Assembly (NCBI RefSeq): GCF_000721705.1
Contig: NZ_JOJL01000029.1
Coordinates: 124,001 to 188,000 of the forward strand
Length of the DNA: 64,000 nt
Reading direction: 5' to 3'
From: Actinoplanes subtropicus
Lineage (GTDB): Bacteria > Actinomycetota > Actinomycetes > Mycobacteriales > Micromonosporaceae
Below the pieces are notes generated by a model. The model ran no database searches, was not told where the DNA came from, and saw only the letters and a program-made list of their open reading frames with translations. The position numbers and the translations under genes were made by a program. Positions 21,522 to 29,460 of this stretch are shown here, in pieces. Every line of letters begins with the position of its first letter. The first letter of the stretch is position 1.

Positions 21522-21943
21522 CAGGCGGCCACCGTCGCCAGCTCGGGCCGGGCGCCGATCGAGCGGGCCGCCGCCCGCGGCCGGGACGCCGGGGTCAGCC
21601 CGAACGCCTCGTTGATCCGGGACTCGCACAGCGCCGTGTACGCGGCGTCCTCGGCCTCGACGAACCACCGGTCACGCTCGCGGAACACCGTCTCGTGCAC
21701 CGCCAGCAGGCCGTAACCGGCCAGGATGAACGCGACCTCGTGCCGGATCTGCTCGACCGACATCACCACCAGCTCGTCCGCAGGAACGTCGGCCATCAGC
21801 AGCGCCGCGACCAGGTCGTACCGCGACAGCGAGACGACCGGGGCAATGCGGATCACGGCCGTGCCGGTCCCATCGAAGTCCATCGGTCCGCACGGAACCG
21901 ACAGGGCCGGAACCGGGGCGTCGGCGGTAGGCTTGAGCTGCAT
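21521..21943 (-). CDS. Hypothetical element protein, 140 aa
   Basis: A soluble protein of 140 residues with a mixed N-terminal strand region and a helical centre (YDLVAALLMADVPADELVV, then IRHEVAFILAGYGLLAVHE). No recognised motif. It is the first gene of the leftward operon with the HNH nuclease and the 116-aa protein, and its stop overlaps the HNH start. Its upstream region is shared with the rightward HTH gene at 22101. Confidence 0.65.
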   Translation of the reverse strand: MQLKPTADAPVPALSVPCGPMDFDGTGTAVIRIAPVVSLSRYDLVAALLMADVPADELVVMSVEQIRHEVAFILAGYGLLAVHETVFRERDRWFVEAEDAAYTALCESRINEAFGLTPASRPRAAARSIGARPELATVAA

Positions 21944-22100
21944 CTTCGTTCTCCCATACAGAGATCGGTTAGGGGATGCAATGGCCTCGGTGGGGGTGCC
22001 TCCCCGCCGGGGTCGCTTGCATTGGACACAGGCTAACCGGCTACCGGCTAGCTGTCTACCCGTAGTGCGGCTAGCCGGTCACCCTGTACTCTCCACACTC
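21944..22100. promoter_or_regulatory. Divergent intergenic region with CTAGC/CTACC words
   Basis: Between the leftward HNH operon and the rightward HTH gene. GGCTAACCGGCTACCGGCTAG followed by CTACCCGTAG and CGGCTAGCCGG at about 22031-22075 repeats the vocabulary of the blocks near int. TACTCT just upstream of the 22101 ATG could serve as a -10. Likely a control region for both operons; this is inference. Confidence 0.5.
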
Positions 22101-22301
22101 ATGACGACTCTCGATGACCTGCGGAAGTCGAGCCTCCGGGTGAAAGCCGCTGAGCAGGAGCTGGAGGCTGCCCGGCTGGATCGCGACGACTTGATCCGCG
22201 ACGTGCGCCGCACCACCAAGCACACCGTCCCGGAGATCGCCGAGGCGGCTGGCGTCTCGCAAGCCACTGTCAAGACGGTTGTCCGTGGACTCCGGCAATG
22301 A
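22101..22301 (+). CDS. Small helix-turn-helix protein
   Basis: 66 residues: an N-terminal helix with heptad-like charged pattern (LRVKAAEQELEAARLDRDDL) followed by an HTH, VPEIAEAAGVSQATVKTVVRG. This resembles small sigma-like or resolvase-type HTH proteins that regulate mobile elements. The ATG at 22101 is chosen because upstream codons lie in repeat-rich intergenic DNA. It probably controls the divergent operons, but no target is proven. Confidence 0.72.
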   Translation: MTTLDDLRKSSLRVKAAEQELEAARLDRDDLIRDVRRTTKHTVPEIAEAAGVSQATVKTVVRGLRQ

Positions 22302-22435
22302 TTGGGTAAGTAGTGCTCTGTGTTGGGCGTTGCCATCGGCTGTCATGCATTGAGACAACCGCATGTGTGCGCCGTTTCACAGCCGATGGCGGTATACACC
22401 GACCGTATGGGAAATCTCGATAGGGAGCCCGATCT

Positions 22436-23899
22436 ATGACATCGCGACACAAGGAAGCGCCGACGCCGCCTCGCGACCTGTGGGAGCGGCCGGACATGGC
22501 TCACGCGCTCGCGAATCGAGACATCGGTGAGGTAATACGCATCTACCGTCGCTGGACCGGTGCCAGCCAGACCGACGTCGGAATGGCGATCGGCATTCCG
22601 CAGCCGCACGTCAGCGAGATCGAGCGTGGAACCCGAAAAGTCACCACTATCGAACTTATCGAGCGCGTCGCGGACGGATTGAGCGTGCCTCGGAAAATGC
22701 TTGGACTGGCGGAGCTTGAAGACTCCGGAGCAGAGTCGGGATCAGGGCCCGTCGCGGAGAGCCAGAGAGCATGGCTCGACGGTAGAAAATTCCTTGGCGC
22801 GCACCGGTCGGACCTCACCAAAGCGGTGTATGAGATCTATCCGGAGGAATCCAGGCTCGGAAAGACCGGGATTCTTATTCCGCCACAGTGGAGGCTGGAA
22901 AAGCCCATCGATCTCGCGGCCGTCGAACTTCGATGGCACGAGCACACCCCGCGGCCGGCCGTTAACGGTAGCGAGCGGGAGACGAGGCCCGTCCGCCCGC
23001 TGTTCACGGCCAGCCGGGATTACAACCGTTATCACCGCGCGATGCGGGATCTGGCCCGGCCGAGACTGTTCGAGAACCGCTTGTGTTATCGGCTGCTGGA
23101 CGTGGCGCCCGACGGCGACGCCGATCAGGGCTCGTCCAGACTGAGCCTGGATCTAACCCTCGGCGAGATGTGCTATTTCGACATGATCGACGTCGGTGAG
23201 GCGTTGGCACATGAAGCCGCTCTAGCCGCATACGACGCTGGCCACATGAACCCGGCAGGCGTTTCGTGGGACCGCTTGCCGTTCCGACGCCTGATCCGCG
23301 ATCCGTTTGACCTCGGATCTTATCCGCTCATGATTTCGGTCAGCACGCTGACCGTGAGAGCGAGTAAGGCGGGTTCAACGTTCTTTATGCTCCGGCGGAA
23401 TCCTGCCAAGGTCGCAATTGCAGGTGGCATGCTGAGTGTCTTCCCGACCGGCGTATTCCAACCAGCCTCGGTCGTTCCAGCGCCCGACTCCCCGGATTTC
23501 GATCTGTGGCGGAACGTGATGCGCGAATACAGTGAAGAATTCCTCGGTAATCCGGAACATGACGGCGACGGGCCGCCTATCGACTACGCGACGGAAGAGC
23601 CGTTCAGGTCGCTCGATGCTGCGCGCCGTGAGGGCCGTATACGAGTCTATTGCGTAGGCGTGGGAGTGGACGCCTTGAACTACGTCGGCGACGTGCTCAC
23701 TGTGGCGGTATTCGACGCCGATGTATTCGACTCGCTATTCGGCGAAATGGTGGACCAGAACGACGAGGGCGACGTCGATAGCGAAGAGTTCAGCTTCACG
23801 GCAGACACGATCCGCCGCGTGCTGGACACACAGCCGGTCGCGCCGAGCGGGGCCGCTTGCCTGTACCTCGCGCTGGAGCACCAAGAGCACTTGGTCTGA
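22436..23899 (+). CDS. XRE-type HTH protein with Nudix-like C-terminal region
   Basis: 487 residues. The N-terminal HTH (about residues 33-85) shows GASQTDVGMAIGIPQPHVSEIERG. The C-terminal region contains IAGGMLSVFPTG followed, after an insertion, by MREYSEEFLG, which resembles the REUxEE part of a Nudix box, although the Gly-to-REUxEE spacing is not canonical. Pif of pSAM2 also carries a Nudix motif, so a role in element immunity or control is a reasonable analogy, not proven. GGGAG precedes the ATG. It is the last gene before attR; codon usage is less GC-biased than its neighbours. Confidence 0.75.
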   Translation: MTSRHKEAPTPPRDLWERPDMAHALANRDIGEVIRIYRRWTGASQTDVGMAIGIPQPHVSEIERGTRKVTTIELIERVADGLSVPRKMLGLAELEDSGAESGSGPVAESQRAWLDGRKFLGAHRSDLTKAVYEIYPEESRLGKTGILIPPQWRLEKPIDLAAVELRWHEHTPRPAVNGSERETRPVRPLFTASRDYNRYHRAMRDLARPRLFENRLCYRLLDVAPDGDADQGSSRLSLDLTLGEMCYFDMIDVGEALAHEAALAAYDAGHMNPAGVSWDRLPFRRLIRDPFDLGSYPLMISVSTLTVRASKAGSTFFMLRRNPAKVAIAGGMLSVFPTGVFQPASVVPAPDSPDFDLWRNVMREYSEEFLGNPEHDGDGPPIDYATEEPFRSLDAARREGRIRVYCVGVGVDALNYVGDVLTVAVFDADVFDSLFGEMVDQNDEGDVDSEEFSFTADTIRRVLDTQPVAPSGAACLYLALEHQEHLV

Positions 23900-24066
23900 C
23901 GGTCCGGCCCCGGCTGCTCGGCGCGGTGGCCGGGCCGTGTCTCAAGATCGCTGGGCCCAAATCCGGCCCAGATGACCAACGGCAACGGATGACAAACGAC
24001 GACAGTCGCCGACTTAAAGCGCCAGGTCAGAGGGTGTTTCCGGCCCGAAATGCCATGATCAGCCAA

Positions 24067-24093
24067 TAGGGGTTCAAGTCCCCTGGGCTCCAC
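24067..24093 (+). repeat. Right attachment repeat (attR)
   Basis: Exact copy of 14788-14814, the last 26 bases of tRNA-Ala plus one. What follows (24094 on) is the original downstream DNA of tRNA-Ala, including its terminator. Confidence 0.95.
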
Positions 24094-24104
24094 AAATCCC
24101 TACG

Positions 24105-24140
24105 ATCCCCCTGTCCGCGGAAAGCGCGGGCCAGGGGGAT
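24105..24140 (+). terminator. Native terminator of tRNA-Ala, displaced by the element
   Basis: ATCCCCCTG pairs with CAGGGGGAT and CCGCG with CGCGG around a short GAAAG loop, followed by TTGTTATTT. In the element-free chromosome it would lie about 12 bp after tRNA-Ala. Confidence 0.75.
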
Positions 24141-24143
24141 TTG

Positions 24144-24310
24144 TTATTTCTGCTCCGGGGGCCGAGCCCCCGGAAGCCCCGCGATCCTTGTGGTTGCGGT
24201 GGGTGGTCAACCGGCGCGAGCTGTGGGTGCCGGAAGCCCCGCGATCCTTGTGGTTGCGGTGGGTGGTCAACCGGCGCGAGCTGTGGGTGCCGGAAGCCCC
24301 GCGATCCTTG
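24144..24310 (+). repeat. tRNA-associated palindromic repeat, copy 2, with 60-bp tandem repeat
   Basis: TTATTTCTGCTCC precedes the palindrome CCGGGGGCCGAGCCCCCGG (24155-24173). A 60-bp unit starting CGGAAGCCCCGCGATCC is then present twice exactly (24171-24230 and 24231-24290), plus 20 bases of a third copy. The unit contains TGGTTGCGG and GGTGGTCAACCGGCGCGAGCT, as in copy 1 at 14466-14577. Confidence 0.85.
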
Positions 24311-24330
24311 GGTCGCGGGGCTTTGGCGTG

Positions 24331-24729
24331 TCAGGCGGGGACTACGACGATTATGGGTGGGATGGGGACGCCGTGGGGGGACTCGGTGGGGAGCTCGGGG
24401 GCGGGTAGCCAGTCGAGGCCTAGGGGCTCGGGGCCGGTGCCGTCGTCCAGGCCCAGGCGGGGTTCGCCGTCTGCGACGGTTACGGCGAAGACTGAGGTCA
24501 TGCCGGAGGGGTAGGGCATCTCCAGGATGTGGCGGGCTGCCGCTACTACCAGGCCGGTTTCCTCGAAGACCTCACGGCGTACGGCTTCCTCGGGGGTCTC
24601 GCCGGGCTCCAGGCCGCCGCCGGGGAGGGTCCACCACTCGCCGCCGCCGGATCGTCGGCTTCGCTCGTGCACCATCAGGACACGGCCGTCGCGCACGATC
24701 ACGGCGGCGGCCCGTTTTCGTTCATCCAC
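24331..24729 (-). CDS. Nudix hydrolase
   Basis: 132 residues with a complete Nudix box near residues 37-59: [19 protein letters not shown] followed by EETGL. Members hydrolyse nucleoside diphosphate-linked compounds with Mg2+; the specific substrate (oxidised dNTP, ADP-ribose or other) cannot be read. The GTG start at 24729 gives [15 protein letters not shown], a standard MutT-like N-terminus. It is chromosomal, just outside the element. Confidence 0.93.
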   Translation of the reverse strand: MDERKRAAAVIVRDGRVLMVHERSRRSGGGEWWTLPGGGLEPGETPEEAVRREVFEETGLVVAAARHILEMPYPSGMTSVFAVTVADGEPRLGLDDGTGPEPLGLDWLPAPELPTESPHGVPIPPIIVVVPA

Positions 24730-24894
24730 GTGCGCAGGCTAACCGGCGGGCGGGGATTGCGCTCACGGCTGTGGATAACTTGGGGTCTAATCGGGCGGTA
24801 ACCGGCAGGCGAGTGACCGATTTGGACGGTTGGTGAGCCGTGGTGCCCCGTCGGGGCAGGTGACCGGGCACCACGGCGGTCCGGGGAACGGCCG

Positions 24895-26187
24895 TCAGGC
24901 GACGAAGGCCGATCGGGTCGCGGGCATGTCGCTCGCGCCGTTGCGGTGGGTCTTGACCGCCAGCACCTGGTTCACGCCGATCCGGGCCTGCTCGAAGGCG
25001 AGCGCCGACGCGGCCATGTACAGGCGCCACACCCGGGCTCGTCCGGGACTGGTCAGGCTCACCGCCGCCGACCAGTCGGAGTCCAGGTTCGCCACCCAGG
25101 CGCGCAGCGTACGGGCGTAGTGCTCACGCAGCGCGTGCACGTCGCGTACCTCGAAACCGGCCTGCTCCAGCAGCGTGACCGTGGTGCCGATCGGGGCCAG
25201 CTCGCCGTCGGGGAACACGTACGAGTCGATGAAGGATTGCGGCTGGTCCGGTGACTTCTCCGGCAGGCGGAGACGGCCGATCTGGTGGTTGAGCAGCCGG
25301 CCGCCGGGCTTCAGCTGGCCGTGCAGGATCTCGGCGTACTCCCGGTAGGGGCCGGTGCCGACGTGCTCGGCCATGCCGACGCTGGAGATCGCGTCGAACG
25401 GGCTGTCGTCGAGGTCGCGGTAGTCCTGGATGCGGATCTCGATCTGGTCCGCCAGGCCGGCCTCGGCGACCTGCTTGCGGGCGAACTCGGCCTGCTCGCC
25501 GGAGAGCGTGATGCCGAGCACCGAGACGCCGTACTCGCGGGCCGCGTGGATGGCGAGACTGCCCCAGCCGCAGCCGACGTCGAGCAGGCGCTCGCCGGGC
25601 CGGAGCCCGAGCTTGCGGCAGATCAGGTCGAGCTTGTCGCGCTGGGCGTCGGCCAGGCCGTAGCCGGGAGCGTCCGACGTCCAGTAGGCGCAGGAGTAGA
25701 CCATGCTCTCGCCGAGCACGATCCGGTAGAACTCGTTGCCCACGTCGTAGTGCTGGCTGACCGCCTGCCGGTCCCGGCGCCTGCTGTGCCGGTCGCCGCT
25801 GACGTGCATTTCCTCCGGCGGCGGCTTGGGCTGGGTGCCGAGGATGCCCAGGCGTACGAGATCGGCGGCGACGGTGTGGAGCGGCATGTCCTTGATCTCC
25901 GGCGATCGCCAGACCAGGGCGGCGAGGCGGTTGAGGGCGTCGTAGATGTCGCCCTCGAGGTCCAGCTCGCCGGCCACGTAGGCGCGGGCGAGGCCCAGCT
26001 CGTTGGGCTGCCACATGATCCGGCGCATCGCCCGCTTGTGCCGGATGACCAGGGTGGGGGCGTCGGCCGGCCCGGCGGAGGAGCCGTCCCAGGCTCTGAT
26101 CCGCACCGGCATCGGCGTCTGCAGGACCGTCTCGAGAAGGCTGCTCAGCCTCGTGGCGACAGTCGAATGGGGAGCAATGGTAGCCAT
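24895..26187 (-). CDS. Cyclopropane-fatty-acyl-phospholipid synthase family methyltransferase
   Basis: 430 residues. SAM-dependent enzyme that methylenates or methylates unsaturated acyl chains of membrane phospholipids. Visible are the family lead QAVSQHYDVGNEFYRIVLG, the SAM motif LLDVGCGWGSLAIHAA, a conserved SVGMAEHVG, and the C-terminal FIDSYVFPDGEL. The ATG is preceded by GGGAGG. It is a single gene; substrate may include branched or tuberculostearic-type lipids, which cannot be decided here. Confidence 0.93.
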   Translation of the reverse strand: MATIAPHSTVATRLSSLLETVLQTPMPVRIRAWDGSSAGPADAPTLVIRHKRAMRRIMWQPNELGLARAYVAGELDLEGDIYDALNRLAALVWRSPEIKDMPLHTVAADLVRLGILGTQPKPPPEEMHVSGDRHSRRRDRQAVSQHYDVGNEFYRIVLGESMVYSCAYWTSDAPGYGLADAQRDKLDLICRKLGLRPGERLLDVGCGWGSLAIHAAREYGVSVLGITLSGEQAEFARKQVAEAGLADQIEIRIQDYRDLDDSPFDAISSVGMAEHVGTGPYREYAEILHGQLKPGGRLLNHQIGRLRLPEKSPDQPQSFIDSYVFPDGELAPIGTTVTLLEQAGFEVRDVHALREHYARTLRAWVANLDSDWSAAVSLTSPGRARVWRLYMAASALAFEQARIGVNQVLAVKTHRNGASDMPATRSAFVA

Positions 26188-26314
26188 GGAACCTCCCGGG
26201 GGCGCAACCAGTCGCGCTGCGTGATCGCATCGACGCGGCCGGGGAATACCCGATCAACTATCCGCTCAACACGGTGACTTTCATAAGGTGCTTCTATAGC
26301 TTGTGATCGACGCC

Positions 26315-26857
26315 TCACACCGTCCGCAGCACCCGTTCGACCTTCTCGGCGGGCACCTGACGTGCGCGATCGCGGCGGCTGTCGGCCAGCGCCGCCAGTA
26401 CCGTACGGCGCTCCACTTCGGACAGTATGCCGGCGAACGGCGATGTGCTACGCAATTCGATCGCGTACGGGGCGGACGAGGTCAACGCGTCGAGCACCGC
26501 CTCGGCGCCGCTGTCGATGACCGCCTCCCACCGGTCGAGCCATTCCCAGGAATGCCCCTCGGGGTGCAGCCGGCGCAGCCGACGCAGCGTGATCGCGGCC
26601 GCCGCGAGCAGCGCCATCGGGTTCGCGACGAACTTGCCGGCGATCGCCCGGTGCAGCCAGAGCTGTTCCAGCTGCTCCCGGGTCAGCACCGGCCGGACCA
26701 GGGCCTCCACGTCGGCGCGACGCAGTCGCCGGTGGGCGCCGTCGGTGACGTACGGCAGCAGGCCGCGGGCGCAGAGATCGACGACCTGCTCCCGCGAGAC
26801 GCGCAGCGTGATCGCCGCCTCGCCGACGCTCAGCAACTCACCGGGACGCATCGTCAC
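26315..26857 (-). CDS. Excisionase-type HTH DNA-binding protein
   Basis: 180 residues. The N-terminal MerR/HTH_17-like domain (residues 7-53) reads LLSVGEAAITLRVSREQVVDL with wing GAHRRLRRADVEAL. The remaining ~125 residues are helical and unassigned. Such proteins are common in Actinobacteria as regulators unrelated to phage excision. No recombinase is adjacent, so a regulatory role is more likely than Xis. Confidence 0.78.
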   Translation of the reverse strand: MTMRPGELLSVGEAAITLRVSREQVVDLCARGLLPYVTDGAHRRLRRADVEALVRPVLTREQLEQLWLHRAIAGKFVANPMALLAAAAITLRRLRRLHPEGHSWEWLDRWEAVIDSGAEAVLDALTSSAPYAIELRSTSPFAGILSEVERRTVLAALADSRRDRARQVPAEKVERVLRTV

Positions 26858-26915
26858 GGCTGAATGTTCGCGCCGCGGGGTGTCCGCTGCAACAACCGAA
26901 TGGCTATTGATTCTT

Positions 26916-27602
26916 TCACCCCTGGGTCCGGAGGACCTCCGTGAGCAGGTAGGTGTGGCTGTACAGCAGGTCCTGCGTCATCTCGGTGCCGGTGAGCCGC
27001 TCGGTCACGGCGAAGGCCGCCGCGGTGTTCTGCTTCGGGTCGCCGGCGGTGCCGAAGCCGGCCGAGGAGATCATCGGAGCCAGTTCGGCGGCGCGGGCCC
27101 CGGACACCCGCGCCGGGGCCAGCGGGTCGAAGTCGAGCTGGATCGCGGAGTCGTGCAGCAGCAGGAACCGGCCGTGCCCGTCCGGGCCGCGCTGGTGCGC
27201 CACCACCGTCGTGCCGGCCGACAGCGGCCGGACCAGACTGTCGGTGACCCCGAGGTCGCCGGCGTCCTCGACGATCAGCGACCAGCCCTCGACCCGGGCG
27301 ACGCCGATGAAGTAGCGGGAGCGCGGGCCGGACTCGCCGTCACCGGAGCCGACCAGCTGCTGCCAGCTGACTCGCTCGAGCTCCCGGCCGTGCAGCCGCT
27401 TGAGCACCTGCTGCGGGGTGAGCTCCTTGACCCAGGTGAAGCAGAAGCCCCGGGCCAGGTCGGGCTCCAGCGCGAACCATCGGTAGTCGTTGGCGACCGC
27501 GGCGCGCGGCGTGGCGGCCGCCGCCGGGGTGCCGGCGCGGCGGCGGCCGCAGGCCGCGAGCGCGGCCGCGCTCATCAGGAGGGCGAGTGATCGACGTCGC
27601 AC
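26916..27602 (-). CDS. Putative lipoprotein, DUF6461-like
   Basis: 228 residues from a GTG start. A signal peptide with lipobox LAAC at residues 14-17 (MRRRSLALLMSAAALAACG) predicts lipid anchoring outside the membrane. The mature part starts YRWFALEPDLARGFCFTWVK and continues LTPQQVLKRLHG, resembling DUF6461 proteins of Actinobacteria, function unknown. It is divergent from the SDR-like gene at 27777. Confidence 0.75.
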   Translation of the reverse strand: MRRRSLALLMSAAALAACGRRRAGTPAAAATPRAAVANDYRWFALEPDLARGFCFTWVKELTPQQVLKRLHGRELERVSWQQLVGSGDGESGPRSRYFIGVARVEGWSLIVEDAGDLGVTDSLVRPLSAGTTVVAHQRGPDGHGRFLLLHDSAIQLDFDPLAPARVSGARAAELAPMISSAGFGTAGDPKQNTAAAFAVTERLTGTEMTQDLLYSHTYLLTEVLRTQG

Positions 27603-27776
27603 CGCGACAGTAGATCAAAATCCCGGCCCGGCCGGGACCCGGTCGGACACTCGATGGATTCGCATGCACGAGCCGCGATGCTCCTCCACAACCCCCGGAG
27701 AGTTGGCAAGATCCCAACACTGAGCGGAGTGACCCGAGACACGTCACGTTGCCGCGGGGTCGGTCGTCCCCACGGC

Positions 27777-28535
27777 ATGAGCGAAAACGTAAACGTGCTG
27801 GTGACCGGGGCGAGTGGAACGCTGGGGACCGTCGTGGTTCCGCGATTGGAGAAGGACGGCTACCGGGTACGCCCGATGAGCCGGCGAGGGCGACCGGGGT
27901 GGGTCGCCGCCGACCTGCGAACCGGCGAAGGGCTGGCCGAGGCGGTGGCCGGGGTGGACGTGATCGTGCACCTGGCCTCGGCGCCTGGGCGCCCGCAGCA
28001 GACCGACGTCGAGGGCACCCGGTTGCTGCTGACCGAGGCGCGGAAGGCGGGCGTCCGGCACGTCCTGTACGTGTCGATCAACGGCATCGACCGGGTCCCG
28101 TACCGCTACTACCAGGCCAAGCTCGACACCGAGGCGGTCGTGAAGGCGAGCGGCGTCCCCTACACGATCCTGCGGGCGGCCCAGTTCCACCCGTTCGTCG
28201 AGATGCTGCTGGCAACGGTCAGCAAGGCCGGGCCGGTGATCATCGACCCGAAGTGGCAGGTCCAGCCGGTGGCGCTGGACGACGTTGCGGACCGGATCGT
28301 CAACCTGATCGCGCTGCCGCCGACCGGTGAGACGATCGAATACGCCGGGCCGCAGGTGCTCAGCTTCGACGAGGTGGCCCGCTCCTGGCTGGTGGCCCGC
28401 GGCTCGAAGCGGCCGATCTGGCGGCTGCGCTTCCCGGGCGGCATGGCCAAGGCGATCCGGGCCGGCGCCCAAACCACCACGGCCACCCCGACCGGAACCG
28501 GGACGTGGCAGGAGTACCTGGCCGCCAAGTACTGA
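27777..28535 (+). CDS. NAD(P)-binding SDR-like / NmrA-type protein
   Basis: 252 residues. The N-terminal nucleotide-binding motif VLVTGASGTLGTVVV (GxxGxxG) is followed by HLASAPG and YYQAKLDTEAVVKASGVPYTILR, typical of atypical short-chain dehydrogenase/NmrA-like proteins. The canonical catalytic YxxxK of classical SDRs is replaced by YYQAK. Substrate unknown. The ATG at 27777 is chosen because earlier in-frame codons lie in the divergent promoter region. Confidence 0.85.
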   Translation: MSENVNVLVTGASGTLGTVVVPRLEKDGYRVRPMSRRGRPGWVAADLRTGEGLAEAVAGVDVIVHLASAPGRPQQTDVEGTRLLLTEARKAGVRHVLYVSINGIDRVPYRYYQAKLDTEAVVKASGVPYTILRAAQFHPFVEMLLATVSKAGPVIIDPKWQVQPVALDDVADRIVNLIALPPTGETIEYAGPQVLSFDEVARSWLVARGSKRPIWRLRFPGGMAKAIRAGAQTTTATPTGTGTWQEYLAAKY

Positions 28536-28907
28536 CCGTGGCCGTCGCAGACCGGAGCACACGGCGGCGTGGCGCACCGGCGGCGGAGCGGCACCTGCTC
28601 GACAGGCCGACGTGGGCTGCGAGGCAGCCGCTCCAACTTCCTGGGCCACGAGGCGGCGGCATCTTGCCCGGCTAGTATCTTGCCCGGCTAGTATCTTGCC
28701 CGGCTAGTATCTTGCCCGGCTAGTATCTTGCCCGGCTAGTATCTCGCCGGGCTAGTATCTCGCCCGGCCATCGTCTTGCGGCGAGTGGTGTGGGCGGCGA
28801 GGTGGCGGCTCCGGGTGCACCGATCGCATGTGGCCGCCCCGCCCGGCGGAGACGCGCCCAGGCGGGACTGTCTCCTGGGCCGGGATTGGGCGAGGATGGC
28901 GGGCGTG
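28536..28907. repeat. Intergenic region with 16-bp tandem repeat array
   Basis: The region upstream of the YbaK-like gene contains five exact 16-bp units CTTGCCCGGCTAGTAT at 28663-28742, then one diverged unit (28743-28758) and a more diverged one (28759-28774). Each intact unit includes TAGTAT, which fits a -10 hexamer, with TTGCCC of the previous unit 19 bp upstream. No gene is supported in the rest of the gap. Confidence 0.9.
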
Positions 28908-29432
28908 ATGGGAAGCCTCCAACTCGAACCCGCCCAATCCCGCCCCGACCTGCTCGCCGCGCCGGTGGCCAAGGCGCTGGTCGACGTCGATCAGGTGCTG
29001 GTCGCGCCGATCGATCCCGGCCTGGCCGACACCGCCGCGTTCTGCGACGCGTACGGCGTGGGGCTGGACGTCTCGGCGAACTGCGTGGTGGTGGCCGGCA
29101 AGCGCGACGGCGTGACCAAATACGCCGCCTGCGTCATCCTCGCCACCACCCGGGCCGACGTGAACGGCGTGATCCGCCGGCACCTGGACGTGCGTAAGTG
29201 CAGCTTCGCCCCGATGGACGAAGCGGTCGCGCTGACCGGGATGGAGTACGGCGGCATCACCCCGATCGGCCTGCCCGCCGACTGGCCGATCCTGGTCGAT
29301 GCCCGGGTCGCCGCCACCCCGCAGGTGATCGTCGGCTCCGGCGTCCGGCACAGCAAGATCGCGATCGCCGGCCCGGCGCTAGGTTCGCTTCCCGGCGCCC
29401 AGGTCATCGAGGGCCTGGCGAAAGACGTCTAG
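28908..29432 (+). CDS. YbaK/EbsC-family aminoacyl-tRNA deacylase
   Basis: About 174 residues with a YbaK fold: CVVVAGKRDGVTKYAACVILATT, the conserved lysine-rich motif, and MEYGGITPIGLPADWPILVD with the GGITPIG signature of the active site. Members hydrolyse mischarged aminoacyl-tRNAs such as Ala- or Cys-tRNA-Pro. The ATG at 28908 is preferred because GAGG lies 12 bases upstream; ATG 28896 is an alternative. proS is nearby (31.0-32.7 kb) and carries its own insertion domain. Confidence 0.87.
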   Translation: MGSLQLEPAQSRPDLLAAPVAKALVDVDQVLVAPIDPGLADTAAFCDAYGVGLDVSANCVVVAGKRDGVTKYAACVILATTRADVNGVIRRHLDVRKCSFAPMDEAVALTGMEYGGITPIGLPADWPILVDARVAATPQVIVGSGVRHSKIAIAGPALGSLPGAQVIEGLAKDV

Positions 29433-29445
29433 ATCTATCAATGTC

Positions 29446-29459
29446 GTTCCACGTGAAAC
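29446..29459. other. parS-like ParB binding site
   Basis: GTTCCACGTGAAAC matches 13 of 14 bases of the Streptomyces-type parS palindrome GTTTCACGTGAAAC. It lies in the gap between convergent YbaK-like and DsbA-like genes about 27 kb from oriC, as expected for centromere sites. Function is inferred. Confidence 0.7.
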
Positions 29460-29460
29460 G

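Larger units (their letters stand above)
14788..24093. mobile_element. Integrated element in tRNA-Ala (int, xis, primase-polymerase, ATPase, HNH)
   Basis: A 9.3-kb element bounded by identical 27-bp repeats. Gene content is integrase and excisionase at the left; a leftward operon of primase-polymerase, ATPase and zinc-ribbon protein; a leftward group including an HNH nuclease; and rightward HTH genes at the right end. This resembles actinomycete integrative elements of the pSAM2 type in site choice and replication genes, but no TraB-like DNA translocase or Spd protein is visible. It could be a non-transferring derivative, a mobilisable element or a phage satellite; the sequence does not decide between these. 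Confidence 0.9.

Noticed and set aside
28663..28774. CRISPR array
   Set aside because: The units are 16-bp head-to-tail repeats without spacers, and no cas genes are present.
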